Assembly (NCBI GenBank): GCA_047936785.1
Contig: CP176394.1
Length of the DNA: 64,000 nucleotides
Strand: one strand, 5' to 3'
From: Acidaminobacterium chupaoyuni
GTDB lineage: Bacteria > Bacillota > Clostridia > Oscillospirales > Butyricicoccaceae
Positions 16,947-24,714 of this stretch are shown here, piece by piece. The notes beneath the pieces were generated by a model, which worked only from the letters and a program-made list of their open reading frames with translations, was not told the origin of the DNA and ran no database searches. The position numbers were made by a program, and so were the translations under genes. The number at the start of each line of letters is the position of its first letter. The stretch's first letter is position 1.

Positions 16947-17360
16947 TTACTTTTTCCCAATCAGATATTGCTCCAGCGATTCGATGGTCACGGTTGACAG
17001 ATATTCTTCGCAGACCTGATCCAGCTGAGCGCAGATGCCCTCCATCACGCCGCCCATGCCCGCGCTGATAAGACATTCGGCGTCTTTATGGCCGCTTCGC
17101 CAGTTCAGCGTCACCGCGTTTTCTCCCAGCGCCTTTAAAATTTCACCCAGTGTGGTTTGGCCGTCTTTCGCGATGCGGCATCCGCCTTCCGCGCCTTCCC
17201 TCGTTTCCACCAGCCCCGCTTTTTTCAGCTTGGCCATCACTTTTCGGATGCGCGCAGGGTTCGTGCAGACATTCTTTGCCAGTTCTTCACTGGAAAGACA
17301 CGAAGCCTTGTGATAAAGATACACCATGGCATGCACCGCCACAGCAAATTCCCCCGTCAT
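16947..17360 (-). CDS. Rrf2-family transcriptional regulator
   Basis: 137 residues. An N-terminal winged helix typical of Rrf2/IscR proteins ('GEFAVAVHAMVYLYHKASCLSSEELAKNVCTNPARIRKVMAKLKKAGLVETREGAEGGCRIAK') is followed by a dimerisation helix. Several cysteines (near 'DAECLISAGMGGVMEGICAQLDQVCEEY') could bind an Fe-S cluster or sense redox state; the cluster is inferred, not shown. The ATG at 17360 overlaps the polyferredoxin stop (ATGA). It is the last gene of the redox operon and is the obvious candidate to bind the palindrome over that operon's promoter. Confidence 0.9.
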   Translation of the reverse strand: MTGEFAVAVHAMVYLYHKASCLSSEELAKNVCTNPARIRKVMAKLKKAGLVETREGAEGGCRIAKDGQTTLGEILKALGENAVTLNWRSGHKDAECLISAGMGGVMEGICAQLDQVCEEYLSTVTIESLEQYLIGKK

Positions 17361-18223
17361 GATTTCTTTTCCCCCTTTTGTAACTTCGCCGTATGCAGCG
17401 CCCCGCAGGGGCACGCCGCCTTACAGGCGCCGCAGCGCACACAATCGGCGCTGTTGGGCTGTTTCCACGGTTCCAGCGCCATGTCGCAAGCCGCGCTGCA
17501 TTTGCCGCAGCGGATGCATTTGTCGCTTTCCACTTCATAGCGATAAAACGAAACCTTGTTGAAAAGCCCATAGATCGCCCCCAGCGGGCAGAGATAGCGG
17601 CAAAACGGCCGCCACACCACCACCGAAAGCACCAGCAGCACGGCAAGAATGGCAAGCTTCCATTCAAAAAGCCAGCCCGCCGCCGCCTGAAGGTTTTCAT
17701 TTTGCAAAACCAGCGGGATGCCCGCCGTCAATGTGCCGCTGGGGCAGATCCATTTGCAGAAAGCAGGCGCGCCCTGCCCCAGAATATCCACCGCGAACAA
17801 CGGCAGGATCACCACGAAGCCCGCCAGAATGCCATAGCGCAAAAGGCGCAGAAAACGCTCGCCCTTCAGCTTTTTCAGTTTCTTCGGAAAGGGGATCTTA
17901 TAGATCAGATCCTGGATCAGCCCGAAGGGGCAAAGCCAGCCGCAGACAAAGCGGCCCAGCGCAGCCCCCACGATCATCAGAAACCCGGTGACATAAAAGG
18001 CCATGCGATATTCCGCGCTGCCCAGAACCGCCTGAAGCGCGCCGATGGGGCAGGAACCCAGCGCCCCCGGGCAGGAATAACAGTTGAGCCCCGGCACGCA
18101 GAGGGCCTTGGTGGGGCCGCGCCAGATCTTGCCGCCGGCAAAACCCGCCGCATATCCGTTCGTCAGCGCCGCCCACCCTATCTGCACCCACACGCGGGGG
18201 CTTCGTCGATTTTTCTTAGCCAA
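17357..18223 (-). CDS. NapH-like membrane polyferredoxin (4Fe-4S binding protein)
   Basis: 288 residues, with about five membrane helices. Membrane-edge cysteine motifs are 'CGWLCPFGLIQDL', 'CKWICPSGTL' and 'CRYLCPLGAIYGL', plus an extra N-terminal cluster 'LCVPGLNCYSCPGALGSCP'. The C-terminal cytoplasmic part has two 4Fe-4S motifs (CIRCGKCSAAC and CVRCGACKAACPCG). Proteins of this NapH/MauN/RnfA-neighbour type pass electrons across the membrane. Its start overlaps the CXXC protein by 8 bp and its stop overlaps the Rrf2 start, so all are translationally coupled. It probably feeds cytoplasmic electrons to the extracytoplasmic thioredoxin-like lipoprotein encoded upstream; that link is inference. 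Confidence 0.9.
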   Translation of the reverse strand: MAKKNRRSPRVWVQIGWAALTNGYAAGFAGGKIWRGPTKALCVPGLNCYSCPGALGSCPIGALQAVLGSAEYRMAFYVTGFLMIVGAALGRFVCGWLCPFGLIQDLIYKIPFPKKLKKLKGERFLRLLRYGILAGFVVILPLFAVDILGQGAPAFCKWICPSGTLTAGIPLVLQNENLQAAAGWLFEWKLAILAVLLVLSVVVWRPFCRYLCPLGAIYGLFNKVSFYRYEVESDKCIRCGKCSAACDMALEPWKQPNSADCVRCGACKAACPCGALHTAKLQKGEKKS

Positions 18224-18356
18224 TGCCGATACACTCCAAACATATATTGATCGCCTTGGTCAGCACCACGCCCGCTTCGCCGCGCCAAACGCCCAGCCCC
18301 ACCATCAGCAGGCCCGCCGCCATCAACGCCGCGGCGGTTTTCCGCCCGCGCATCAT
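18216..18356 (-). CDS. 46-residue CXXC membrane protein (CD1871A-type)
   Basis: A very small protein: a basic start (MMRGRK), one membrane helix (about 7-24), and a C-terminal tail ending 'KAINICLECIGIG' with a C39-x2-C42 pair. The ending matches, from memory, the small CD1871A family of CXXC-motif proteins found beside polyferredoxins in Clostridia. The ATG at 18356 lies in the ATGA overlap with the lipoprotein gene's stop, with GAGGTGG upstream; the gene overlaps the polyferredoxin start by 8 bp. A thiol relay between the polyferredoxin and the thioredoxin domain is a plausible role but untested. Confidence 0.8.
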   Translation of the reverse strand: MMRGRKTAAALMAAGLLMVGLGVWRGEAGVVLTKAINICLECIGIG

Positions 18357-19276
18357 GCTTTTTCCACCTCTTTGAGCAGGCTGTCGATCAGTTTTTCCCA
18401 ATCGGCCTTGCTTTGAGCGCCCGAATAGATCTCGCCTACCTGCACGCCGTTTTCATCCACGAACACCGTTTCGGGCACAGCATAGACCTCTTGCAGATGA
18501 GAACGGATAAGATCGATGGAAGGCAGCACATGGGTATAATCCGCGCCGGTCTTTTCCACTGCTTTCTGGGCCTTTTTCACCTGATCGGCGTCATAGCTCA
18601 AATCCTGCTTCAGCGTGTCGATGGGGATGCCCACGATCTGAAAACCTTTGTCGGCATATTCCTTCTGGATCTCACCCAGTTCGGGCATTTCGCGCAGGCA
18701 GGGGCTGCAATAAGTGGCCCAGATATTGACCATGGTCAGCTTTTTGCCGCTGAAAATGCTTTCATCCACGGCGTTGCCTTCCAGATCTTCGCTTTTGAAG
18801 CTGCCGAAAAGGCTTGCCGCCGTGGTGGGCTGGGTTTCTTCGGGGCCCGTCACGGTGTCATAGGGCCAATCGATGATGCCGCCGAAATCATAGACCTTGG
18901 TATAGCCCATGGCCACCAGCTTGTCGGCCGCCTGTTTGCTGCGGTTGCCGCTGCGGCAGTAAATCAAAATCTCGGCGTCGGTATCGGGCAGCTTTGCGGG
19001 CTTTTCCGTGCCGATCTCCTCATTGGGGATGAGGATGGCCCCCGGGATATGGCCCGCTTCATATTCATCGGCGCGGCGCACATCCACAACGATCACGGGG
19101 TCTCCGCTATCCATGCGCGCTTTGGCTTCTTTCGCGGTGATTTTATGATATTCCGCTGTGCTTTTGCTTTCTTCCTTTTTCTTTTCGTCGGTTTTCGAAG
19201 TCTGCGGCGCGGCGCAGCCCCCCAAAATCAGCGCTGCAAGCGCAGCAGCGACCCATTTCAGTTGTTTTGTTTTCAT
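18353..19276 (-). CDS. Rhodanese-thioredoxin (TlpA-like) fusion lipoprotein
   Basis: 307 residues, exported. A signal peptide ends in the lipobox LGGC (C21). A charged linker leads to a rhodanese domain (about 45-140) with the active cysteine C107 in 'IYCRSGNRS'. A TlpA/redoxin domain follows (about 155-305) with 'WATYCSPCLREMP', C190-x2-C193. It would sit on the outer face of the membrane and combine sulfur transfer or sulfide/persulfide chemistry with disulfide exchange. The ATG at 19276 follows AAGGAGG. It is the first gene of a four-gene coupled operon with the CXXC protein, polyferredoxin and Rrf2. The fusion is unusual and suggests persulfide handling powered by electrons from the polyferredoxin. 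Confidence 0.92.
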   Translation of the reverse strand: MKTKQLKWVAAALAALILGGCAAPQTSKTDEKKKEESKSTAEYHKITAKEAKARMDSGDPVIVVDVRRADEYEAGHIPGAILIPNEEIGTEKPAKLPDTDAEILIYCRSGNRSKQAADKLVAMGYTKVYDFGGIIDWPYDTVTGPEETQPTTAASLFGSFKSEDLEGNAVDESIFSGKKLTMVNIWATYCSPCLREMPELGEIQKEYADKGFQIVGIPIDTLKQDLSYDADQVKKAQKAVEKTGADYTHVLPSIDLIRSHLQEVYAVPETVFVDENGVQVGEIYSGAQSKADWEKLIDSLLKEVEKA

Positions 19277-19298
19277 AACAAGCCTCCTTTGCTTTGAT

Positions 19299-19332
19299 AC
19301 TGTAATTATATCAATTACAGTTTGACTGTCAA
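19299..19332 (-). promoter_or_regulatory. Promoter plus 23-bp palindromic operator of the redox operon
   Basis: Minus-strand TTGACA (19327-19332) and a perfect TATAAT (19305-19310) are separated by 16 bp. A perfect inverted repeat with 9-bp arms (ACTGTAATT at 19299-19307 and its complement at 19313-19321) and a 5-bp centre covers the -10 box. Binding there would block RNA polymerase. The Rrf2 regulator encoded at the operon's end is the natural candidate. Confidence 0.7.
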
Positions 19333-19425
19333 TCATTTTTCCAAGATAAGATTGTAAACTTTCTTATTTTCCCCGAAAAAACCGCAGGTTCACGGGCGAA
19401 ATGCGAAAATTTCACAAATTATCCA

Positions 19426-19454
19426 TTGTATTCACCGGATGGGCTTGCTAAACT
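19426..19454 (+). promoter_or_regulatory. Sigma-A promoter of apbE
   Basis: TTGTAT (19426-19431) and TAAACT (19449-19454), 17-bp spacer. It is divergent from the redox-operon promoter about 100 bp away. Confidence 0.6.
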
Positions 19455-19511
19455 GAAAAAGCAAAAGATTTTTTTGCTTTTTCTTTCTATCAACACTTGG
19501 GAGGCGAGCCT

Positions 19512-20522
19512 TTGAAACGATGGTTCCTGTTGCTGTTATGCGCCATGCTGCCGCTGAGCGGCTGCGCCCAGAGCAGCAAGCAAAAATATTCGGCGGAAAT
19601 CTATGGCGCGTTCGATACCGTCACCACGGTGACCGCTTATTGCAGCAGCGAAAAAGAATTCAATGCTTTTCGCGATAAAACCGAAAAATTGCTGCTGTAT
19701 TACAGCAGGCTTTATGATATCTATATGGATTATCAGGATGTGGAGGGCATTTATGCCGTCAACGAGGCGGCGGGCGACCACCCGGTGAAGGTGGAACCCG
19801 AAGTGATGTCGCTTCTGCGTTTCGGCATTGAAAGTTATGAACTGACCCAGGGCCGCGTGAACATCGCCATGGGCAGCGTGCTTTCCATCTGGCATGATCT
19901 GCGCGAACAGGCGCAGACAGACCCCGCAAGCGCCAAGCTGCCTGAGGAATCGCAGCTGCGCAGCGCCGCCCAGCATTGCGACCTGATGAAGCTTCAGCTG
20001 GATGACGATGCCGGCACGGCTTATCTGGAAGACCCCGAAATGCGGCTGGATGTGGGCGCCATCGCCAAAGGTTATGCCGCCCAGCAGGTTTATGAAAAGC
20101 TGGTGAAGGCGGGTTATCAGAACTTCGTTCTTTCCGCCGGCGGCAATGTCATCGCGGCGGGAACGCCCGAAGGCCGCGATTCCTGGAGCGTGGGCATCGA
20201 AAGCCCGCTGGAAAACGGCGATCTTATCGACACCGTTTCCTGCAAAAATCAGGCCGTGGTCACCTCGGGCGGTTATGAACGCTTTTATACCGTCGATGGC
20301 AAACAATATCACCACATCGTCGATCCCGATACCCTTTACCCCGCCGAATATGTGAAATCCGCCACGGTGATCTATTCCGACAGTTCGCTGGCCGATGCGT
20401 TTTCCACCGCGATGTTTCTGATGACGCCCGAAAAATCTTTGGCGCTGGCCAAAAAATATCCGGGTATGCGCATCATCCTGATGGATGTAAACGGCAAGAT
20501 CATCGACAGCGCAAAACAGTAA
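19512..20522 (+). CDS. apbE: FAD:protein FMN transferase, lipoprotein
   Basis: An ApbE-family enzyme that attaches FMN to a threonine or serine in extracytoplasmic flavoproteins. Features are a signal peptide with lipobox LSGC, 'YGAFDTVTTVTAY', 'LDVGAIAKGYAAQ', 'NFVLSAGGNVIAAG', 'SGGYERFYTVDGKQYHHIVDPDTLYPA' and 'SSLADAFSTAMFLM' (late Asp/Thr metal site). A TTG at 19512 is chosen because GGGAGG (19499-19504) lies at good spacing; the TTG at 19497 is inside that site. Length is 336 aa. It is divergent from the redox operon. No FMN-binding target protein is encoded in this window, so its substrate lies elsewhere. Confidence 0.93.
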   Translation: MKRWFLLLLCAMLPLSGCAQSSKQKYSAEIYGAFDTVTTVTAYCSSEKEFNAFRDKTEKLLLYYSRLYDIYMDYQDVEGIYAVNEAAGDHPVKVEPEVMSLLRFGIESYELTQGRVNIAMGSVLSIWHDLREQAQTDPASAKLPEESQLRSAAQHCDLMKLQLDDDAGTAYLEDPEMRLDVGAIAKGYAAQQVYEKLVKAGYQNFVLSAGGNVIAAGTPEGRDSWSVGIESPLENGDLIDTVSCKNQAVVTSGGYERFYTVDGKQYHHIVDPDTLYPAEYVKSATVIYSDSSLADAFSTAMFLMTPEKSLALAKKYPGMRIILMDVNGKIIDSAKQ

Positions 20523-20536
20523 CGAGCCCTTTTTCA

Positions 20537-20570
20537 AAACGCCCTGCCTTAATTTGGCGGGGCGTTTTTT
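20537..20570 (+). terminator. Terminator after apbE
   Basis: A stem of about 12 pairs (20537-20549 with 20556-20568) with one G-T pair and a T6 tail. Confidence 0.8.
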
Positions 20571-20650
20571 AGTTGTTTTCTCCAAATACAATCTTCTATT
20601 TTACATATTTTAATCATTTGTAAACAATGAAACGGAATAGTGTTAAATTA

Positions 20651-20679
20651 TTGACAAACTCATTTTTCTATGAAATAAT
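20651..20679 (+). promoter_or_regulatory. Sigma-A promoter of the alcohol dehydrogenase
   Basis: Perfect TTGACA (20651-20656) and AATAAT (20674-20679), 17-bp spacer. Confidence 0.7.
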
Positions 20680-20712
20680 GAATCAACTCAATATCCGAAA
20701 GGAGAACATAGT

Positions 20713-21768
20713 ATGAAAGGATTTGCCATGCTCAAAATCGGGCAGGTAGGCTGGATCGAGAAAGAGATGCCCGCCTGCGGCCCCCTGGATGCCATTGTAA
20801 AGCCCCTCGCAGTATCTCCCTGCACCTCAGATATCCACACGGTGTATGAAGGCGCCATCGGCGACCGTCATAACATGATCTTGGGCCACGAGGCCGTTGG
20901 CGAAGTGGTGGAAGTCGGCAATCTGGTGAAAGATTTCAAACCCGGCGATCGAGTGATCATCCCCGCCATCACGCCCGATTGGTCAAAAGTGGAATCGCAG
21001 GCCGGCTATGCTATGCACTCCGGCGGAATGCTGGCGGGCTGGAAATTTTCGAATTTCAAAGACGGTGTTTTCGCGGAATATTTCCATGTGAATGAAGCGG
21101 ATGGCAATTTGGCTCTGCTGCCGGATGGCGTTGATCCTGCGGCCGCGGTAATGCTCAGCGATATGGTTCCCACAGGGTTCCATGGCGCAGAGCTGGCGGA
21201 TATCCAGTTTGGTGATTCTGTGTGCGTCATCGGTATCGGCCCTGTTGGCCTGATGGGCGTTGCGGCGGCAGCGCTGCGGGGCGCTTCCCATTTGTATGCC
21301 GTGGGTTCGCGGCCCAACTGTGTGGCGCTGGCGCGGGAATATGGCGCCACCGATGTGATCGATTATCACCAGGGCAATATCGTGGAACAGATCATGGAAA
21401 AAACCCATGGCAAGGGTGTCGATAAGGTGATTGTGGCAGGCGGCGACAACGATACTTTCATCGATGCCGTAACGATGCTCAAGCCCGGCGGCCGAATTGG
21501 CAATGTGAACTATCTGGGCTCCGGTGAGTTCATTCGCATCCCCCGCGTGGAATGGGGCTGCGGCATGGGCCACAAGATCATTGCGGGCGGCCTGATGCCC
21601 GGCGGCCGTCTGCGCATGGAAAAGCTGGCCGCTTTGATGGAAACGGGCCGTGTCGATCCCGGCAAGATGCTCACTCACCGCTTCAATGGCTTCTCGCATA
21701 TGGAAGAAGCACTTCAGCTGATGAAAGACAAGCCAAAAGATCTGATCAAACCGGTGGTCATCCTTTAA
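20713..21768 (+). CDS. adh: NADP-dependent secondary (isopropanol-type) alcohol dehydrogenase
   Basis: 351 residues, collinear with the tetrameric secondary alcohol dehydrogenases of Clostridium beijerinckii and Thermoanaerobacter. Catalytic zinc ligands C37, H59, E60 and D150 fall at the family positions, and the structural-zinc cysteine loop is absent, as in that subgroup. The Rossmann motif GIGPVG (174-179) and 'GSRP' (198-201) match the NADP-selecting G-S-R triplet. The enzyme interconverts ketones or aldehydes and alcohols during fermentation. AAAGGAG precedes the ATG. It is a single-gene unit with a strong promoter and perfect terminator. Confidence 0.93.
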   Translation: MKGFAMLKIGQVGWIEKEMPACGPLDAIVKPLAVSPCTSDIHTVYEGAIGDRHNMILGHEAVGEVVEVGNLVKDFKPGDRVIIPAITPDWSKVESQAGYAMHSGGMLAGWKFSNFKDGVFAEYFHVNEADGNLALLPDGVDPAAAVMLSDMVPTGFHGAELADIQFGDSVCVIGIGPVGLMGVAAAALRGASHLYAVGSRPNCVALAREYGATDVIDYHQGNIVEQIMEKTHGKGVDKVIVAGGDNDTFIDAVTMLKPGGRIGNVNYLGSGEFIRIPRVEWGCGMGHKIIAGGLMPGGRLRMEKLAALMETGRVDPGKMLTHRFNGFSHMEEALQLMKDKPKDLIKPVVIL

Positions 21769-21778
21769 ACAATCGCGT

Positions 21779-21810
21779 AAAAAGCCTGCGGAAATTTCCG
21801 CAGGCTTTTT
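21779..21810. terminator. Perfectly palindromic terminator after adh
   Basis: A 32-bp perfect inverted repeat (arms 21779-21794 and 21795-21810) with A and T tracts. It is usable in both directions, although the converging DUF3842 gene ends 64 bp beyond. Confidence 0.85.
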
Positions 21811-21873
21811 CATCAGTTTCGGCGCAGGGGTTTAAAACGAAGCGTTTTCAAGGCGCCGTTTTTTGCCCCGCGG

Positions 21874-22284
21874 CTATTGCAGCGCCTGTATGATCTTTTC
21901 CACTGCGTCTTCCAGATATCTGCCCAGAGGCAGTTCCTGATTGCCGCAGATGACCACATGGCTTTTCGCGTTGGGGATGAGCACCTTATACGCGCTGCTG
22001 CGGCTCACGGCGGCGGCCATGGCCGCGGTGATCTCGCCCAGCATGGAATCGGCCAGCACGATGCCGATGGGGCCCGCGATGACATCCGCCTTGGCGGCCA
22101 GCGTCACAATGGAATTTTCGCCCGTGGCGCCGTCATCTGCGCCGGCCTTCAGCATAGCCGAAGTGGCCAGCGCGTTGGTGCCCACGGCCAGGATCTCAGC
22201 CCCTTCCACCACCGCTTTCAGGCGGCTGACCAAAGCGCCGCCCATGCCGCCGCCTTTTCCGTCAATAACCAATATCGTCTTCAT
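21874..22284 (-). CDS. DUF3842 family protein
   Basis: 136 residues, beginning 'KTILVIDGKGGGMGGALVSRLK', a glycine-rich nucleotide-binding-like start. It continues with 'EILAVGTNALATSAMLKAGADDGATGENSIV' and 'ADVIAGPIGIVLADSMLGEITAAMA', which identify the DUF3842 family found in Clostridia. Function is not known. Its ATG overlaps the stop of the upstream M20 amidohydrolase (TAATG), indicating translational coupling. It is the last gene of the amidohydrolase operon. Confidence 0.85.
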   Translation of the reverse strand: MKTILVIDGKGGGMGGALVSRLKAVVEGAEILAVGTNALATSAMLKAGADDGATGENSIVTLAAKADVIAGPIGIVLADSMLGEITAAMAAAVSRSSAYKVLIPNAKSHVVICGNQELPLGRYLEDAVEKIIQALQ

Positions 22285-23474
22285 TATTTTGTCAGGTAGC
22301 TGTAGGCCATCTGCGCATAAGCCGCCGCGCCCGCTGCAAAGCCCGCTTCATCAAAGATGATCTTGGGGTTATGCAAAGGATAAACGCGGTCTTGGTGGCT
22401 TGTGCTGCCCACGGAGAACATAAAGGCGGGCACCGCATTGGAAACATAGGCGAAATCTTCGCTGCCCATGCTTTTTTCTTCGGAAAGCGGCGGGATCTCG
22501 ATGCCTTCTTCTTTTCCCAAAGTCTCGCTGAGCCACTGGTGGCCCAAAGCGGTGAATGCGGGGTCGCAGATCAGCGGCGGTGTGCCGGCATGCAGATCCA
22601 GATCCAGATCACAGCGATAAGCGCGGGCGATCTCGCCGGCCACTTCTTCCACACGCTTTAAAATAAACTGGCGCAGTTCTTCATTGAAGGTGCGCAGGGT
22701 GCCGCTGAACGAGCAGGTTTCGGGGATGATGTTGGCGGCGGAACCCGCGTGGAAGGTGCAGATGGTGATCACGGTGGGCTGCTGCGCATCCACTTCATAA
22801 CGGCCGATATCGGTGATGGCTTCGGCGATCTTCATGGCGCAAAGGATGGGGTTGACCGATTGATGGGGGCGCGCGCCATGGCCGCCTTTGCCTTTCAGGT
22901 TCACGGTAATACGGTCGCTGGAAGCGCTGGAAGGCCCGCTTTTCAGCGAGATCTGGTTGGTTTTCACAATGTCGGAAGCCATGTGCGCGCCCACAGCCAC
23001 ATTGGGATGATATTTTTCGATGAGGCCGTTTGCCACCATCACGCGGGCGCCGCCGCCTTCCGTTCCTTCTTCATCGGGCTGGAACATCAAGACCACCTGG
23101 CCGTTCAGCTCATCTTCGTGGGCTTTCAGCACAGTGGCCGCGCCCAGCAGCATGGAGGTATGCACATCATGGCCGCAGGAATGCATCACATTGGGGCATT
23201 CCGAAGCAAAAGGCAGGCCTGTTTCTTCGCCCATGGGCAGGGCATCCATATCGGCGCGCAGCAAAATGCGCTTGCCGTTTTCGTTTTTGCCGATGAGGCC
23301 TACGATGCCGCAGGGGCAGATCTCTTCATAGGGAATGCCCAGTTTTTCCAGCTGTGCCTTTACGATAGCCGTGGTCTGGGGCAGTTTTTTGCCCAGTTCC
23401 GGATGATGGTGGATGGTTCTGCGCCATTCGATGATCTGGGGTTCAATGGCTTTCACTTCTTGATAGATGCTCAT
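22284..23474 (-). CDS. M20D amidohydrolase (hippurate hydrolase/IAA-amino-acid hydrolase type), copy C
   Basis: 396 residues with the M20D signature: 'WRRTIHHHPELGKKLP', 'LLRADMDALPMGEETGLPF', 'MHSCGHDVHTSMLLGAA' (metal Cys/His/Asp), 'FQPDEEGTEGG' (catalytic Glu), a lid with 'GKGGHGARPHQSVNPI' and 'EDFAYVSNAVPAFMF'. These enzymes cleave N-acyl amino acids. It is the third in a tandem array of three paralogues on the minus strand, with AAAGGAG upstream. Its stop codon overlaps DUF3842. Confidence 0.92.
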   Translation of the reverse strand: MSIYQEVKAIEPQIIEWRRTIHHHPELGKKLPQTTAIVKAQLEKLGIPYEEICPCGIVGLIGKNENGKRILLRADMDALPMGEETGLPFASECPNVMHSCGHDVHTSMLLGAATVLKAHEDELNGQVVLMFQPDEEGTEGGGARVMVANGLIEKYHPNVAVGAHMASDIVKTNQISLKSGPSSASSDRITVNLKGKGGHGARPHQSVNPILCAMKIAEAITDIGRYEVDAQQPTVITICTFHAGSAANIIPETCSFSGTLRTFNEELRQFILKRVEEVAGEIARAYRCDLDLDLHAGTPPLICDPAFTALGHQWLSETLGKEEGIEIPPLSEEKSMGSEDFAYVSNAVPAFMFSVGSTSHQDRVYPLHNPKIIFDEAGFAAGAAAYAQMAYSYLTK

Positions 23475-23525
23475 AACTTTATCTCCTTTTATAGAACTTT
23501 CGCCGAAGCGAAAAGAGCGATCGGT

Positions 23526-24701
23526 TTATTCTTTCGTCAAATAAGAAAGGGCGGCCTGCGCATAAACGGCGGTTCCATAGGCAAACGCCTTTTCATCGAA
23601 CTGCACCATGGGGTGATGGGCCGGATAATCAGGGATCTGGGGCGAACCTGCGCCCAGTTCCACGGCGCAGGAAGGCACAAGCTGTGAAACATAGGCGAAA
23701 TCTTCGCTGCCCATCATCTTTTCGGTGGATAGCGGCTTGATCTCGGCCCCTGTCAGGCGGCTGGTCAGCCAGCCGTGCAGCGTGCGGGCGAACACCTCGT
23801 TGCTGTAATTGCTGGGGGCCGCAAGGTCGATATGCCATTCCACGCCGCAGCGATAAAGATCGGCGATCTTTTCCGCTGTTTCCTGCATTCTTTTCAGAAT
23901 GCGGGCGCGGTTTTCTTCGTTGAACATCCTGACGGTGCCTTTGATCTCGCAATCGTTGGGAATCACATTATAGATCGTGCCCGAATGGATGGCGCAGGTG
24001 TTCACCACCGAAGGCATCTGAGGGTCGATCTCATAGCGGCCCAGATCGGTGAACGCTTCGATGATCTTCGCCGCGGCAAAGATGGGATTGATGGCCTTTT
24101 GGGGCGAAGCGCCGTGGCCGCCCTTGCCATGCAGCACGATGCGGTAGCAATCGCTGGAAGCGGCACAGGGGCCGCTGGCGATTTTGACCTGGCCTGTTTT
24201 CAGCGGCATGCCCGCGATATGCAGCGCCATGGCGTAATCGGGGCGGGGGGTTTCCAAAGCGCCCGCTTCGATCATGGCTTTTGCGCCTTCCAGCGTTTCT
24301 TCGCCGGGCTGGAACATCAGCATCGCCAGCCCTTCAAGCCGGGCTTCCTGCTCTTTGAGCAGCTTCGCCGCGCCCAGCAGCATGGCGGTGTGGGTATCGT
24401 GGCCGCAGGCGTGCATTTTGCCTTCTGTCTGGGAAGCATAGGGCAGGCCGGTGGCCTCCTGCAGGGGCAGCGCATCCATATCGCCGCGCAGCAGGATAGA
24501 TCTTCCGCCTTTTGGGCCGATGAAGGCCATGATGGCGTTGGGCGCCGCCTCGCGGTATTCCACGCCCATTTTTTCCAGTTCTTCCTTCACCTTCGCCGCG
24601 GTTTTTGGCAGATCCATTCCCAGTTCGGGGTTCTGATGAAAATATCTGCGCCATGCGATGATCTCGTCTTCCATGGCCTTTGCTTTTTCAAGAATATCCA
24701 T
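23526..24701 (-). CDS. M20D amidohydrolase, copy B
   Basis: 391 residues, paralogous to the genes on each side. Motifs are 'WRRYFHQNPELGMDLP', 'GDMDALPLQEATGLPYAS', 'MHACGHDTHTAMLLGAAKLL', 'FQPGEETLEGAKAM' and 'GKGGHGASPQKAINPI', followed by 'EDFAYVSQLVPSCAVELG'. The metal and catalytic residues expected for M20D enzymes are all present, so it should be active. Likely substrates are N-acyl or amide-linked amino acids; the three copies probably differ in side-chain preference. It starts 14 bp after copy A ends. Confidence 0.92.
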   Translation of the reverse strand: MDILEKAKAMEDEIIAWRRYFHQNPELGMDLPKTAAKVKEELEKMGVEYREAAPNAIMAFIGPKGGRSILLRGDMDALPLQEATGLPYASQTEGKMHACGHDTHTAMLLGAAKLLKEQEARLEGLAMLMFQPGEETLEGAKAMIEAGALETPRPDYAMALHIAGMPLKTGQVKIASGPCAASSDCYRIVLHGKGGHGASPQKAINPIFAAAKIIEAFTDLGRYEIDPQMPSVVNTCAIHSGTIYNVIPNDCEIKGTVRMFNEENRARILKRMQETAEKIADLYRCGVEWHIDLAAPSNYSNEVFARTLHGWLTSRLTGAEIKPLSTEKMMGSEDFAYVSQLVPSCAVELGAGSPQIPDYPAHHPMVQFDEKAFAYGTAVYAQAALSYLTKE

Positions 24702-24714
24702 CGTTTCGCCCCCT

